Origin: Pogostemon cablin
Lineage: Eukaryota; Streptophyta; Magnoliopsida; Lamiales; Lamiaceae
Direction: 5' to 3'
NCBI GenBank assembly: GCA_023678885.1
Contig: CM042996.1
Coordinates: forward strand, 11,962,602 to 12,026,601
DNA length: 64,000 bases
Program-made: the position numbers and the translations under genes
The notes under the pieces: model-generated
What the model was told of the DNA's origin: nothing
Database searches by the model: none
The model's input: the letters and a program-made list of their open reading frames with translations, nothing else
In this document: piece after piece, positions 11,190 through 22,899 of the stretch
How the letters are laid out: every line of letters begins with the position of its first letter
Numbering within the stretch: the stretch's first letter is position 1

Positions 11190-13171
11190 GGTGAATTTCA
11201 TTAATTATGGACTAAAAGCACGTTTATCATTTAACATAAAGGGTAATTTTTTGCTTTTAGCAAATTCATAAAAAGTACAAATAGATGGTTTAGGCAAAAG
11301 AGAAGTCAGATAAATATCCTAATAATTTAAAAGTTGTATAGTAGAAAAGGGCACATGTCCAATGCGAAAATACCAAAGTTCAAAAGAAGAAAGTAAATTC
11401 TTGGAATATAAAGTAGCAATAAAGGCAGAAGAACCTCGATCCAGTATGTAAAGACTATCTTTAGAGTAGCCCTTGGCGAGAATTTTTTTTTCTTGCGATT
11501 CTGAACAACAAAACAATTTATTATTAGTAAATAAGACATCAACTGAAAGATCACGTGTAAGCTTTCTAATACTCCCTCTGTCCACTATTAATCTATTCAT
11601 TTTACTATTTTGGGTCGTCCATTCTCAATCTATCCATTTTCCTTTTAAGACATATGGGATCCACACTCTCACTAATACAATTAAAATATGAAAATCACAC
11701 ATCCACTAATACAACTACCCACTACACATAAATAATAATATTCCTTAATTCAAGTACAAAAAGTAAATGAATCACTAATAATGGCTGGAGGGAGTAGATA
11801 AGAGGTTTTAGTTATATGTGAAACAACTAATACATCTATCAATGGCATATTATTTAAATAAAGAGAACCAAGATGAGAGATATAGAGAAACGGTGACAGT
11901 ACTACTACCATGATAAGGCTCAAAGTGATCCATGTTGGAGGTTGACAGCGTCATATGAGTAGACGCGCTGCTATCAACATATCAATCAGACTCCAATGTC
12001 GGGGAAACATGACACTAACTACTAAATGCTTGGGCAAGGTTGGCAGCCTGCGGGGCAGGAACGAGGATATTCTTGTACCATTTGGGACAGCCGGGAGCAT
12101 AGTGAGGACCACTGCATTTGACACCTTGGTATGAACTGCCTCTTATTAGAATAACCAAAACGATTGCCTGGTTTTGCACCGCGTGAAGAGTTACGACCAA
12201 AATTTCCTCGATTAGTAGAGCGATTGGTGAAGAAGGATGTCTATTGGGTGCACTATCAGAGGCATCAAATTACGGATTTCTCAATTCATGATCCTTAGCT
12301 AGGGAGATGACGTCATTGAAAGAAGGCATATGAGTGATGGCTAAGCGAACTTCGATAAAATTACGAAACTCGAGACCGAGTCCTCTCAAAAACCAACGAA
12401 GCTTATTAGGTTCAGGAATATCAACACCAATAGCCGCTAATTAATGACAAAGACTTAAAAATTTTCAACTGTAGTACGAGACAGAAGAAGAAACGCGCTT
12501 CAGAATTCATAATTCTTCTCGAAGCTGATGTGCTCAGGACTCAGTTGAGGGGCAAAACGTCTGTTCTAACGCAGACTAGATATCGCGAGCCTTTGTAAGT
12601 CCAAGAATTTCAGTCACAACTTCTTCAGTTAATGAGGAAAGAAGAAGACTCAAGGCTCTGTCTTAACGTTTTTCCCAAGTTGTATAGTTGGGATTATGAG
12701 AGATAGTACAGTTGGTATTGGTGATTTCTTGAGCAGGTTCTTTCTCAGACCCATCGACCAATAACATGAGTCCGTCGGATCAAAAAACAATTGAGATTTG
12801 ATTGCGCCACAAAAGATAATTTGAGGCAGTCAATTTGATCATAAGCATGTGGATGTGGGTAGCGAGAGGAACAGTTCAGATGCCATATGTAAGGGGAATA
12901 GAAAGCAAATAAGAGTGAGAATGAAGAAGGAGGGTTGAGGAACAAAGAAGAAGGAGGGTAGCTCAGAGTATTGGGTTTCAACGTATACCCGCTGATATCA
13001 TATAAGAGATGATTTGATTCACCGTAAATTTGATGAAAAATGATTTCCACTATATATAGGAGAGGGTATAACAAATTATACACTCTATAAGAAAAGTAAT
13101 CAAGGTGATTCCAATATAATATTTACAAAATATATGAATATCTTTAATTAGTCAACATTCTGCTATTAACA
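11190..13171 (-). mobile_element. partial Ty1/copia element nested in the Athila LTR
   Basis: On the minus strand it begins with a short LTR (13171 to about 13000; TGTTAATAGCAGAATG, with TATA-like TATATATAG near 13055). A decayed primer site ATATCAGCGGG follows. The gag is degraded, with a zinc-knuckle-like CSGPHYAPGCP near 12100. A protease remnant lies at about 11800-12000. GAG-pre-integrase (KGYSKDSLYILDRG, SSFELWYFRIGHVPFS) and the start of integrase (SKKLPFMLNDKRA) follow. RT, RNase H and the 3' LTR are missing, so only the 5' half remains. The short LTR suggests an Ale/Retrofit-like lineage, which is inference. The left edge is approximate. Confidence 0.75.
11572..11794. mobile_element. 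Stowaway-like MITE inside the nested copia fragment
   Basis: TA at 11570-11571 and 11795-11796 flanks inverted ends CTCCCTCTGTCC and GGCTGGAGGGAG. It splits the copia protease/GAG-pre-integrase frame. Its interior (CACTAATACAATTAAAATAT) resembles the degraded element at 39476-39697. Confidence 0.8.
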
Positions 13172-14140
13172 ATGATAATCGGGTTCAATTCTACCGATGT
13201 TATGGAAGAATCACCCAAGTATACAAATTCACTTAATTGATCTAAGTAAACTTATAATTAATCTGGTTTATCCCCTAAGATTCTAGGCAAATGTTCTCCT
13301 CTCTCTCTCTATATCATTGCAATATTATCTCCCTCGTTAGGTACAAGAAACTAATAATTGTTCCCTTTTTAGGTACTACAGGTTTATTTTCTAATTTCTT
13401 GAATGAACATGACTTATCATCATAATCAATAACACTCAAAAAAATAATCCATGTCTAATAAATCAAGGAATTAGGTCAATTACCTCAACTTATACCCACA
13501 CAAGTCATAATTCCAAGTATTAATCAATAACAAGCAATAATCATAAATGTTACGCAAGATGAATCAAATAGTTTCAAATAAATACATGGAAAAGTGAATA
13601 AATATTCTACAGTTTCAAAACCCAAAAACCACATATCAGATTACATCAGTTTCAACCTTCCATGCCCTAAAACTATAAAAAAATGTTTAGCACATGGAAT
13701 GATAGACAACTTCCATGGGTATTGGAATCTTACCAAAATTCATATCAATTGAAAAGAAATTGAATTTTATGTGAAAAAACCCTAGATTGAAGAAGCGTGT
13801 CCGTTCTTCTCTCTGTCTCTTCTAATTGGTATGGTTTCTCCTCATTGAATTGCACACACGGGGATGGATAGTAGCTTGAAGGGATAGTTGTGAATGAAGT
13901 GAAAGTGTGGTGGAGTGGTGTGGTGGATCAGTGTGTGTTTGTTGATGGATCCGTCCTCCTCTTTCTCTCTTCCTTTGCACCTTTTATATGTGTGTGCCTC
14001 CAAATCTAACTTCTAGGTTTATTTTCACATTTCACACACCTTCACACAGTTAGAGGTGTTAAATCCCAAAATTTGAACCGAAAACAGTTCAACTCGGCAC
14101 CCGCCTGAGTCAACTTAGGTTGAGTTGACCCAACTTTGGT

Positions 14141-14357
14141 CGAGTTGCAACTCGAGTTGGAGCCTTACAAGTCAAGTTGGAAACATGTTGCTCTTCGTTA
14201 CCAAACTAGGGTCGAGTTGCAACTTGATTTGGCCTTTGTCAAGTCGAGTTGGCTAATCTAAATCATGTTGCTCTACGTGACCCAATTCTGGTCGAGTTGC
14301 AACTCGAGTTGGCCTTTGACAAGTCAAGTTGGCCCAACTCTGGTCGAGTTGCAACTT
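14141..14357. repeat. four copies of a CGAGTTGCAACTCG palindrome
   Basis: Copies start at 14141 (perfect), 14213 (one change), 14293 (perfect) and 14344 (one change), each within GGTCGAGTTGCAACT context. Shorter related words such as CAAGTCGAGTTGG lie between them. The block lies 150-370 bp upstream of a TATA-like box on the minus strand, in the LTR region that should be U3. Confidence 0.85.
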
Positions 14358-14532
14358 GACAACTTGAGTTGGCCTTGGGTTCAGCCCCAAATGTGCTCAT
14401 TTTCGATCCTACTCTATTTTACCCTATTTTGGCATTCAAAACACAACAAAACACCTTAGTAGCATCTTAATATGCAAGATATGGAAACCACATAATTCTA
14501 TACAAAATTATTGCCATATACTAAAAAAAACA

Positions 14533-15792
14533 GTGCAAAGTAAGACTTAAAAGACGTGAATGTTCACTCTCAATAGGGTTCTCCTTTTATACCCGATACT
14601 CGATTCGATTATCCGATAATATATATTATACATATTACGAGTAGGGTGGGCCAAACATAGGCTATTCGAATTATTTTTTTTAAATTGCAGGTAATCGTTT
14701 ACTTGCGAATTATTCATGTACTCGATGTGTAATATCTGCACCCTACCCGATGATATACTTTAGGGTAATAGGATAGGGTAGGAATAATGAAAATATGATT
14801 GAGGGTAGTACATTGAGTAGGCGTACCCATACCCTTTCCTGCCCATTTACACCCAGATTGGTATTCAAATGAGAGTCCGTCAGGTACTAACTCACTAGAG
14901 CACAGATCAAATCAAAGAAAGGCTGCTAAAACTGATCTTCCAATTGTAAATTTGAGTGAGACTATAAAAGCTATAAACCCAAAAAAATCATGAATGTTTT
15001 AAGTTGGTCATGTTTGAATTTTTAGCAACTTTAGCCGTATTCACAAACCCTGTATTCACAACCCCCATACGTTGAGCAGCTTGTTTAAAATTTAGGATTG
15101 CTATCAGAGAGGGCCAATTAATTATGACAAGCAAAATTAAGTTGAAGAACCACCACTGACAAGATAATCAAGAACCCTCATGTTTCCCACAGCTATTATC
15201 TCATTATAGTATTCCTAATATAAGGTACACTTAAGAAGCATTACAACAAATAAATCAAATCAATATGACTATCTTAATTAATATGACAGCATCTTATGTA
15301 TATACAACCGAATATTTACACAATAATAGTATATGATTACAGCATATCACAACGGGTGACGCACATTATATAACTCTAGTTATATTAAAGAATCATTAGT
15401 TGCTTAACTGCTGTTGCAACACTGCAATGTATATATTTTTTTTAATTCAATCATATTAAAAATCCATTAGTTGCATAACAGCTGCTGCAAAATTGCAATA
15501 CCCGTAATATCGTATAGACATACATATAGAGTTTAGTAATTACTAGGTGGAACCCAAAGACTAGAAACTTTAACAATTATTCCATAACTTATCTGAGAGT
15601 GATTACAATTTGAGCAATTAAAGTAGGGTAGGAATAAGTATGCAAGGAACCAAGAAAGAATGCAAGAAAATACAAAGGAAGAAATATTAATGATAAAAGG
15701 CGATTTTAGGATCCACCCATTCCCTCAATTTTATCCTAAACTCATAGACAAGTTAAACATGTATTAATACAACCAATCACAAATATCCTACG
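14533..15792. other. intergenic, with a possible hAT-type remnant
   Basis: No coding frame is convincing. Around 14590-14870 there are phrases such as GGGTACGCC and CCCATTTACACCCAG that resemble the ends of hAT-type non-autonomous elements of plants, but I could not define both termini. The rest is AT-rich. Confidence 0.3.
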
Positions 15793-15934
15793 AATATTGT
15801 GCAAAAGATGAATATGCCCACCCAGGCGCCTCCACACCCTAGCTCGACAGAGTGGTGGAGGGGAATATTGTGCAAAAGATGCATGTGCCCACCCAGGCGC
15901 CCCCACACCCTAGCTCGACAGAGTGGTGGAGGGG
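15793..15934. repeat. 71-bp direct tandem duplication
   Basis: Units 15793-15863 and 15864-15934 differ at three positions. Each holds GCCCACCCAGGCGCC and CTAGCTCGACAGAGTGGTGG. It is GC-richer than its surroundings, and the segment after it (to about 16035) also looks repeat-derived. The 75-codon frame across it is not a credible gene. Confidence 0.9.
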
Positions 15935-17944
15935 TAATTCAACTGATCAGCTGGGCTTGATCACAATCCACTGCACACAAGCCCCTCATTTTGAGAGGTT
16001 GCTCCCACCCTGCAGCAAGTGGGATTCGAGCAATTTATTAGTTATGCGATCACAAATCTCTTTCGAAATTAAAAGTTAATAAATTAATCAAGTGCCCATC
16101 TTTAGACACTTGTATCCATTCTATATAGCAGATGCTGCATACAAAACTTTTGCTAGCTAAAATAATTAATAGAGCTTGTCCTCTTTATTCATGGGTTATA
16201 CAAAACAATAAACATACAAGTGTTTCCAACTAGCATTATATCTTGGCAACACTAAAGATTGGGTAAAATAACGGACTTTGACGCTGCAAAATCTTCACTC
16301 CGTCACCACACAACGAAATTCTTCTAATCAAAGTTTAATCTCAACCGCAAAAAACAGAACTCATGTAAGATAAAAGAGAATCTTCAGAAGCTTGCACGGC
16401 TTATGAACTTACATCAACTTCTTCATCTAATCACCTGTCAATGAAGAACATCAATACATGTTTCAGGTTATAAAAAGGAAAAGTTTTGACACATAATTGA
16501 TATTTGAAGGCAAACGCAACTCAACCACAAAAGCTAGATGGTTTCACTTCTACATCATTTCAAGCTTGACAATCTCTCTAAGAAGGATATAGGAGAATTC
16601 AGATGCGTATAAAATGGTTTCTTTTAAAAATGAAAAATGGAAATGAACACTAAAATTATGAGCATATAAACAACCGATATGTTCAGATGTCCTGTAAAAT
16701 GAGACAATCTAACTTAAAATTGCATAACATGGCAATCTGCAGTCAATTGAGCTAACTACTATCTGTTGTATGAACAAAAGTAAATAAATACTCAAGACAG
16801 AAATATTTTAAGTTAACGAAACAAAAAACGTATGGAGTAGAGGATGGTAAATCACACGAGGGAAAAAGCTTTTTGTTCTGTTTTAGTTGTTTGGAAAGCT
16901 GCAGTACTCGTAATTTGTTGTGATTTTCAGATTTTGAGGAATAACAACATTGCAGAGCACTGAAAAGATTGAAGGGAAGGAGACAAGCATTCCTATTTGT
17001 ACTCTGAAGAAAACAAAGGGCATGGAAATGCAGCAGAAATACCAGAAGCAGTTAAAAGCTCTATGAACTTCCAATGTACTGGTCAATATTCCAACTCTAG
17101 ATAATAATGAAGTTCACATCTTAACATATAAAGAATCAAAGTAAAAATTAAAAAGGGTGGACCAGCAGAGGCCTCCAGCCTCCCACCACCCCTGTCCTTG
17201 GAAATGGTTGAAGCGTTAAATCATGAAATGTGCCAAAAAGAGCAAGACCAAAAGCTTGTTTTTTAACTGTACTTACAAGAAGTCTATTTTAGTGTGCGGC
17301 AGGCAACTAATCCCTACCTTGGAGCAATCAGCTCAACTAAGAAGATTCTCAAAACAGTTTCTACCATTTGAGTTGTGCCATGGGGTGTATAGAGGAATTA
17401 TTTTAAATTATCTTGGGCTACACTCCACTTGTAACTCCCTTGAGATCCAAAAATAGTCTACAAATATTGGTGCCTATTAGCAAGCTCAAAATACTTGAAA
17501 TTCATTAACAACTTAGGCTAAAATCACTAGAGCAGCAGTTTTAAAGTCAAACAAAATAAGCAATGAGTATCTTCTGTTTAGCATTTACTTTTACTTCGCA
17601 GTTGTCAGTTGCCTTTTATTTTCTCATCTATGATCATTAACTCATTTGTTTAAATTGAATATTAAATAGGAGATAAGGAAACATGAACTCCAGTATAAAA
17701 GTATGCAAAAAAGTTCTGGACAAAACAAAATTATCAGGACATTTTGTCTTGAACTAATCTGTTACATATTGCAATAGACTGAACCATTGCACGTGCTATT
17801 TTCTTTCAAGGTTCTACAAATTTGACAAAATATATTATGATGGCAATCAGACATCAAGCAAGACCTCTCGAGGAGCATATTTTAAGTTTTAATTCAAGAT
17901 GACACCACATATTTCCTTGATTGAAATGAGCACTGATACCATGA

Positions 17945-20596
17945 TTATAAAATAATTAGCATGATTGGATACCTCAATTCAGTAAAAACTGGGCGAACCC
18001 TTTCAAATATTTCATCTTCAGAGCCAGTACCATCAATCTGCAAGAATATAATGTGTATAGAGTGGCATCATTTAGATTTCTAGAGAACTGTGACAAAAAT
18101 GAATAACAACATATACAGGAAACGGAAAATGTTCAAACTTATTTCTCCCATTGCAGACAAAAAGAAAATTAGTTTACAGTAATATAGTTGATAATACACC
18201 AATCTTGTACCTTGTAAAGTTTCCCTAAACTTAAGTAGTGCTTGATGACAGGCAAGTTGAGTTCCGCAAAAACCTTCAGTCTTTCCTTGACTGTATCTAT
18301 ATTATCATCAACTCGTCCCTAACAAAGAAAACCCTATTTATTTGCAATTTGGAACAAAAGAGAAAAAAGGATACACACAAGGGAATTGACATGTTGAAAA
18401 CACTACCTGATTACGATTTAATACTCGTTTGACCATTTCTTCCTCAGGACAATCGAAAAAAAGCACAATATCTGGTTCAGCCCCAATCTGCATAAACCAA
18501 AAACAATCATTCCAGTGAAATTAAAGCAGGTATTTTTATAGATAGCTCTTTTGAATGTTCAAACAATAATAAGCATTATAGGAGATGACAGGACACATTC
18601 ATAATGAAAAGGAATTCGATAACTGCCATAAGAAAATAAGAAACTCACAACTCGTTCATATGATATACGATTCTCTTCAGTTCTTGGAAAACCATCTATA
18701 AGAAATTTATCACTTTCACTCTCTTCAATGGCCTTTTTAATTAGCTTAACAGTCACTTCAGAGGGAACAATTTTCCCTTCCCTTATTGTATTAAGAATCA
18801 TGGAACTGCAAATGTGATATGATGTTCATTAAAGGCTGATGTTCTGTATCAAACAAGAGATCCATGTAACACAATATGCATAATCTTACTCATTTTCGCC
18901 ATGAGATGAAATTTCTTTTCTCAATAGATCCCCAGCACTTAGGTGTCTAAACCCAAAAGTTTCAACAATCCTTGTACACTGAGTGCCTTTTCCACTCCCC
19001 GGACCCCCTGAAAGCAAAATTACAATACTAGAATTATTTATTCATGAACACCAATACACTAGCTGAATTACATTGCCTCAAATTAAATCTCTATATAAAT
19101 TTCGAGAAAGGATGTACACATATAGTCATAAACATAGACGTTTTAATTAGTTAAAAACATTTAGATGACAGAATACATGCACTGCTTCATAACATATTAG
19201 GGAATGTCCAGATGGCCTCTTGGAGGATTTAGGAACAGACGGGAAAAGAAGAGAAAACAAAAGTATTTTCACAAAAATGCAGGGCAAAATGTGGATGTGT
19301 TTAATTGTATTCTCAGAGACAGTTCATGGAGGAGAATTTGATTCTACTAGAAAGGTGAGGTGAAATAGTAACTGGGAATAAAAATTAGAACATGCAGTGT
19401 ATTTGGTTGCAGAATTAAATTCCCAGAAGCAGAAGCAAAAGACAACATTATAGATTGCATATTATGTATGACATCATGAACATTTACATCATATATATAT
19501 AGACAATAATAATCACCATAACAAGGTAAAGAAACTCAACACCACATGCTAATTCTTACCAAAGGACAAACAACTAAAGTAAAAAATGATTGTAGAAGCA
19601 TTATTGACTAATAGACCAGCAACTTGAGTCATAAATCAGCAATCATTAATGAGAATACAGATGTTTATAATAATGCCTATTACCCAAGACAAAAGTTATA
19701 AATGGTTTTCTTCTTCCATCAGAGACTCCACCTTCTACCTGTGTCAATTAACGAAAATGCAAAAGAAATCAACATTCAGCTAAGTTACCTTCCAAGTAGC
19801 ACACAATCATTATTAGATTTACATTTAAGAAACATAAACATAATAATCTGGGTTGATAAAAATTGTCAGATTGATAGAAACTAAAGGGACTCTGAAAACA
19901 AACATTTCATGTTTCATGCAAGCTTCAAATACCAAATTCAGAAGTGGTCTCTCCAACCACTACTCTTTCTAATTACAATCCCTCCCTTGCAGAAGGGTGT
20001 ATAGTAGGTAAACACTGCTTAAACTTGTGAAAATAACAAATAAATAAAGAATAATTAGACTTGAGACAACCACATGCATGTGAATCATCAATTACATGTG
20101 CAGTAGCATGACAAAGTAATTGGCAGCAAAAGATGTATCATAAAAAGATAAGCAAAATCAAACCCATGAAGTAAATTGTACAAAAATGGAACACGCTAAT
20201 GAATTCGGCTCCTCGCGCATTTCAATGCCCGATAAATCACGAAGGGAAAATACATTCCTCCAGCATTTCAATTCAAGCCGAATGAAGATGTTTCCGTCAC
20301 AATATTCATGACAGCGTAATAAAGGGGAAACGTAACAGAAAACTCTTGATTAATAACAATTATTGGAGAACTGAATTTACACGATACCGGATTCAGGACT
20401 TGTGTAGTGAACATTTGCAGGGCATTGAATCCATTCGCCTGAGGTGGAAGAACATTGAGTTATCGCGCCAAATTTTAATGGAAACAAACACGAAAAAAGA
20501 AATGAAAACAAAATGAGAATGGTGAAATACTTGATTTAGGAGGCGAGATTTGAAGGATGAAACCAGCGGCGAGAGAGAAACAACGCGCTTCCACAT
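17945..20596 (-). CDS. UMP-CMP kinase (cytidylate/uridylate monophosphate kinase), 8-9 exons
   Basis: This enzyme phosphorylates UMP and CMP with ATP to UDP and CDP. Exons on the minus strand: 20596-20531, 20438-20388, 19738-19684, 19007-18890, 18805-18649, 18487-18407, 18318-18211, 18037-17973. All junctions are GT-AG and keep frame. The P-loop GGPGSGKGTQC is at residues 58-68, with the NMP-binding part SAGDLLRKEI, the hallmark DGFPRTEENR, then FFDCPEEEMVKRVLNRNQ and a short lid GRVDDNID, as in UMP-CMP kinases rather than long-lid adenylate kinases. The last exon has EIFERVRPVFTEL. If exon 8 is spliced at 17973 to a 3' exon at 16434, the protein ends at Arg234 with TGA (16431-16433); unspliced, it runs nine codons on to TAA at 17945. 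The roughly 50-residue N-terminal extension (MWKRVVSLSPLVSSFKSRLL) has no acidic residue early and may be an organelle presequence. Confidence 0.93.
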
Positions 20597-21041
20597 ATCT
20601 GATCCTTCTGCCGAAACAACAAAAATGGGAGAGAGAAGAGTTTGAGTTTAGCGTTTGAAAAATGGGAAGAGGTTTTGGGGAAGACTTTTAGTCGAACAGG
20701 TAGCAGACCAGACCAGACCATGTGTAAGCTGTTGGAAAACTACGATTCCCGCATTCAGTGTATCTGCGTGTTAAGTGCTAGGCCATGTTTGTCTTGCATC
20801 TTGAAAATCATTCAATAATGTTAGACTCCTTCCTTAATCTTATCATTAATATTGTTATATTTACTGTTTGATTAATATTGTTTTATTTATTTGCATGGAG
20901 ATTAAGGAATAAAGTTGGTCTCTTGTTTAGTATTAAATTAATGTGTTCTCGTAGGGAACATAAATTTTATGCCTAAGGAATATACTATCTTTGTTCACTT
21001 CAAATAAATATGTTTACTTTTTACATGTGGAATAATGAGTA

Positions 21042-21288
21042 CTCACTCAATCCCACATAAGGGTGTCATTTTTTTTACACGTAGATTAAAGGATATAATA
21101 TTTAATGTGTAGATGAGGGGAAAAAATAATATTTTAATGTATAGTGGGTAGGTTTATTAGTATTGTGTGGGTTCCATGGGATATATTAATTGTTTTGTGT
21201 GTCTCATTTACTAAAAATGGAATTACTCCTCTTATAATGGGACGGACAAAAATAACAAAATGCACTCATTATGGTGAGACGAATAAAG
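21042..21288. mobile_element. Stowaway-like MITE, degraded
   Basis: TA flanks at 21040-21041 and 21289-21290. The ends CTCACTCAATCCCACATAAG and CTTTATTCGTCTCACCATAA (reverse complement of the right end) are imperfect inverted repeats. The interior phrases (TTTAATGTGTAG, GTTCCATGGG) match the cleaner element at 52116-52379. Confidence 0.65.
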
Positions 21289-22321
21289 TATTATTATTTA
21301 ATGTATGATGAGTAGTACATTAGTGGATGTGTGGACCACATACTTTAATTGTATTAGTGGTGTGGGTGGGTCTCACGTGGGTCATATTAATTTAATGTTA
21401 TTATGAGTATTATATCTCACTTCAAAAATAATTAAGGTATGAATACACAAAAGAGAGCATGAGGCCCAAAGTCAATAGGCCAGAAAATAGTCCATCCGGG
21501 GCACAATCGACGAGCAACGAAGTCCCAAAGGTTGATAACAATGAAACCCAAATAAATCTGAGGATAAGATCGTAAGCCGAACCTTAACGTAGGCTCGACA
21601 TAAAGCCTGGAACTGAGCCGATCTTATATAGCTCAATCGAGGATAATCTTACCTGACTTAGCAAATGTTAGTACTCCAAAAGCGCATTGATTTTGAACAC
21701 CTAAAAATGAAAAAGGACGCTTCACTCTCATAATTTTTTATACTCTCAACCAATAGAAATTTTCTGTATACTGACATAATAACATTTTGCAGTGTTGGTC
21801 CCCATGATAGATTTGATTCCCTCCAAGGACATATGGCATCTTCTCATGGAGCTAATGCATGGGCAAGATCAAGGGCAATTGAAAAACATACAAATAATCA
21901 ATTCTGTAAATTGTAACATAACTTTTATAACTTCATTTTCTATACTTCTTAGAGAGAGTTGTGAGGTAGAGAGGGTATAAAGAAACAATCATTACTTTAA
22001 TAGATAGTGTTCCTATTTTCCATTCATCATGTTGTGTTTGATTAGGATTGTTCTATTCATTCAATTTTTGTTACTCCAAGCCCAGCTCATTAATATTGCA
22101 GGGCCAATCTTATAAATTTATTGACCTGAGTCGAACTTTAAAAAGACCCTTAATAGTATTTGTTTAGTTATATATGAAATTAAATTTTAATTTTTTGTGA
22201 ATATATAACATGCAGTATTAAAAAATAAAAAAATTTCACATATAAACAATGAGCAAATATATTTAAATTTATTATTTTTAATATAACTTACCTATAGCAA
22301 AAAATTTCATTAAAAAATATA

Positions 22322-22571
22322 ACTCCCTCAGTCCCATAATAAACTTCACCGTTAATTTAGACACGAAGTTTAAGAAAATATTTTTTGACCAACTTTATTG
22401 ATTTTTGGAGAGTAATATAGTATTTTTATGTGTGTTAGGTGAGAATGATAAATTTATAATTAAAATGTATTTTAAGGTGAGAATTGATGTGATGTTTTTC
22501 CTTTATTGAGTGATGAAGTTTAACGTGGGAAAGACGAAAATGAAAAGTGTAAAGTTTATTATGGGACTGGA
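22322..22571. mobile_element. Stowaway-like MITE, family 1 copy
   Basis: Long inverted ends: CAGTCCCATAATAAACTT on the left pairs exactly with AAGTTTATTATGGGACTG on the right. TA flanks both sides. The interior TTTTTGACCAACTTTATTGA is shared with 28216-28502 and, inverted, with 31045-31326. Confidence 0.85.
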
Positions 22572-22899
22572 TAAAATATTTAAATTACAAATCGTGAAGA
22601 AAGAAAATCTAATTTAATTTTGATATTTAAAAGACACAAAATAAGAGAAGAATTAGAATGAAATTGTAAAATAAAATAAAAAGAAAAGAATTTATTATAC
22701 TGTAATAAAAGAACATGAAGAGGGAAAAACATGAAAGGAGATGATTGATAAAAAGAAAATTAAGATTGAAATTTGAATAAGCGTAGTCGATATTGGTAGA
22801 ATGATTTTACTAAAATAAAGCAATTCATTTATTACCGTAAGATATGTACATTCATTAGATACAAAAAGCTGAATTGATATATCTAATACGACGGGTAAT

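Larger units (their letters stand above)
1..14532 (-). mobile_element. Athila-type Ty3/gypsy retrotransposon, decayed, 3' end outside or unresolved
   Basis: On the minus strand the order is LTR, tRNA-Asp-type primer site, gag, aspartic protease, reverse transcriptase, RNase H, integrase, then an Athila-type extra ORF. That is the gene order of the Athila lineage of Ty3/gypsy. Every coding block is cut by stops or frameshifts, so the copy is dead. The 5' LTR starts at 10835, next to the primer site, and its likely outer end is near 14532, where TG opens on the minus strand; a partial copia element interrupts it. I found no matching second LTR in 1-4400, so the 3' LTR lies left of the window, is lost, or is too diverged to see. 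Lineage is clear from the gag and extra-ORF motifs; both outer limits are uncertain. Confidence 0.85.
10835..14532 (-). repeat. Athila 5' LTR, split by a nested copia fragment
   Basis: The inner end is fixed by the primer site. The LTR runs to about 11190, is interrupted by copia sequence to 13171, and resumes to about 14532. Reading on the minus strand, the outer part carries palindromes (14141-14357), a TATA-like ACATATAAAAGG near 13985, a leader, then the inner part ending CATTAAGAACA. Without the insert it would be about 1.7 kb, a usual Athila LTR size. The outer end is chosen only on a TG start and is uncertain. Confidence 0.65.

Noticed and set aside
11319..11600. 93-codon minus-strand frame taken as one protein
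   Set aside because: Its first residues come from the MITE end; only the later part is copia GAG-pre-integrase.
15852..16079. 75-codon frame across the 71-bp duplication
   Set aside because: Short, repeat-derived, no motif.
18238..18432. 64-codon plus-strand frame within the UMP-CMP kinase gene
   Set aside because: Antisense shadow of exons 6 and 7.
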